From: Cyanophora paradoxa
Lineage: Eukaryota; Glaucocystophyceae; Cyanophorales; Cyanophoraceae
Direction of reading: 5' to 3'
Assembly: GCA_004431415.1 (NCBI GenBank)
Contig: QPMI01000696.1
Location: 1 to 62,476, forward strand
DNA: 62,476 bases
This document shows positions 61,398 through 62,476 of the stretch, one piece after another. Every line of letters starts with the position of its first letter. Within the stretch, counting starts at the first letter, position 1. The notes under the pieces were generated by a model that saw only the letters and a program-made list of their open reading frames with translations, had not been told where the DNA came from and did no database searches. The translations under genes were made by a program, and so were the position numbers.

Positions 61398-62476
61398 ATG
61401 CTTGATCAATTTATTACAGAAGCTGAACTTGCAGCAGAACTATCCAAATATCTCCCTCTTGTGGGTGGACAATCACAGAAACCTCACAGTTAATAGTAAT
61501 ATTTACAGCAGCAATATAGTGACCAGCAACCTAAAAGTAAATGGAATCCTCACAATTGGCTCTTGCAATTTCAATACCATGAATCAGGTTTACGAAGAAT
61601 GGTATGATGTCCCACCAAGCTTTGATCCAGCATCAAATATCTCGAACTGCATTTTTGCTTGGAAGGCATCAGGAGTACCAGGTCAATCAGCAATGTATAC
61701 AACTATAGTAAGCAGAGTCCCGAATTCAGTGTTCAGACTTGTTTATCTACGGAGCCAGTTCTATTACACCAATCCCGAAATCAACAACCAAATTAGTGTT
61801 TCAAGCCCAACAGGTACTTTTTATGCATATACCTCAGCTACAAGGACTATTGATTTTTCAAATGGGCTTACATTTTTCTTTGTGGGAAAATATCATCCAA
61901 CAACCTCTTCTATGCAAGTTCATTTGAGACTTTACAGAAGCGCCTCTCCATCACGATATTGTTATTATGGGGCAACATCTTCTACCGCTATTGGAATGAA
62001 TCAGTTTACTATTAATGGAGTATCCCAAACCCGCCCAGTTATTACGGTTCCTTCTTTAATAAATACATGGTATTACACTGACCAAACAATTACTTCTAGC
62101 AGCTACACAGTCGGGTTAAATGGAGTAGATATTCAAACACTTGTAGGAACGAATTATCTACCAGATAATACTGTCAATCATTTCGGATTTGGTAATATTG
62201 TGAATGGTGGTATTTCCGAGTTGATTGTTTTCAATAGGGCTTTGACAACTTCTGAAAAGAATGCTGTGAGGTATTACATTCAACAAAAATATGGATTCAC
62301 TCATACCCAGACTCTGAATATTTACAGAGGATTAAAAATAACCTCACCTGATACTGTAATAGATTACCTTACAGTTACAAGCAATGCAAATTTACCACAT
62401 CATCCAACCTCTAATGTGGTTCAAGGTTGGATTCAAAATCACACTCACACAAAAGCCCAGATTACAGATTTTGACC
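61398..62476 (+). CDS. Adhesin with concanavalin A-like lectin domain, partial at window end
   Basis: Start MLDQFITEAELAAELSKYLP at 61398; an indel near 61470 moves the frame to NLTVNSNIYSSNIVTSNLKV NG, after which it is open to the window end. Middle: EEWYDVPPSFDPASNISNCI FAWKASG, then a jelly-roll lectin-like region closing FGNIVNGGISELIVFNRALT TSEKNAVRYYIQQKYG. This is the typical end of LamG/ConA-like domains (E-L-I-V-F-N-R-A-L...YI..KYG). Then LHHPTSNVVQGW-like sequence and NHTHTKAQITDFD, the start of tail-fibre HxH repeats as in the gene before. Likely binds surface sugars of the algal host; the C-terminus is off-window. Confidence 0.7.

Larger units (their letters stand above)
44106..62476. 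mobile_element. Integrated Polinton/Maverick or Polinton-like virus (right end outside window)
   Basis: From 44106 the sequence is AT-rich, intron-free and densely coding, unlike the GC-rich host. It carries the hallmark set: DDE integrase, family B DNA polymerase with Kx3NSxYG and DTD motifs, SF3 helicase, packaging ATPase, major capsid protein and minor capsid candidates, plus a phospholipase/adhesin block. The integrase sits closest to the left edge, as is usual for Polintons. No Ulp1/adenovirus-type protease is visible; it could lie beyond the window. Because many structural genes are frameshifted, this copy is probably not functional as read. Target-site duplication cannot be checked without the right end. 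Confidence 0.93.

Overview
Host. Bases 1 to about 44,100 look like nuclear DNA of a GC-rich, plastid-bearing unicellular eukaryote. The genes are cut into many small exons by introns of roughly 30-110 nt. The usual donor is GTGCGC-like (often GC instead of GT), a CTGAC branch-point-like word sits close to the acceptor, and the acceptor is GCAG. Two genes serve photosynthetic complexes (a CCB2/CCB4-type cytochrome b6f assembly factor and a PAM68-type photosystem II assembly factor), so the host is an alga. A haptophyte, pelagophyte or similar secondary alga would fit, but I cannot fix the lineage from sequence alone.

Host layout: the end of an ABCB-type ABC transporter (1-4.2 kb). Then a block (5-28 kb) of unfamiliar small multi-exon genes whose products end in acidic Asp/Ala/Gly tails closing with His-x-Leu-Leu/Cys-like residues: 5185-6104, 8616-11845, 12956-14771, 16806-18193, 24258-25472 and 26942-27853. 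Two of them share a nearly identical 620-bp 3' cassette behind unrelated 5' exons. A copper type II (PHM/DBH-like) monooxygenase with all copper ligands lies within this block. Next come an acyltransferase-3 membrane enzyme, a 57-aa membrane microprotein, CCB2/4, PAM68, a ChaC gamma-glutamylcyclotransferase and a UBA-RWD DEAH helicase (DHX57-like) whose first RecA domain is missing. Spacers are unusually rich in short palindromic words, hold at least three TA-flanked MITE-like elements, and several introns or spacers carry 18-33-nt C or G runs.

Integrated virus. At about 44,106 the DNA changes abruptly to AT-rich, intron-free and compact, and stays so to the window end (over 18.3 kb). The gene set is that of a Polinton/Maverick or Polinton-like virus: DDE integrase, protein-primed-type family B DNA polymerase, SF3 helicase, packaging ATPase, double-jelly-roll-type major capsid protein, and two candidate minor capsid genes transcribed divergently. 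After these comes an attachment/entry block: a patatin-like phospholipase that appears fused to an F5/8 C (discoidin) domain, then several fibre-like genes with HxH repeats and a concanavalin A-like lectin domain running off the end. The integrase and helicase are open, but the polymerase and most structural genes are cut by single-base frameshifts. The copy is therefore either a decaying endogenous virus or is affected by uncorrected indel errors. The right terminus is outside the window.
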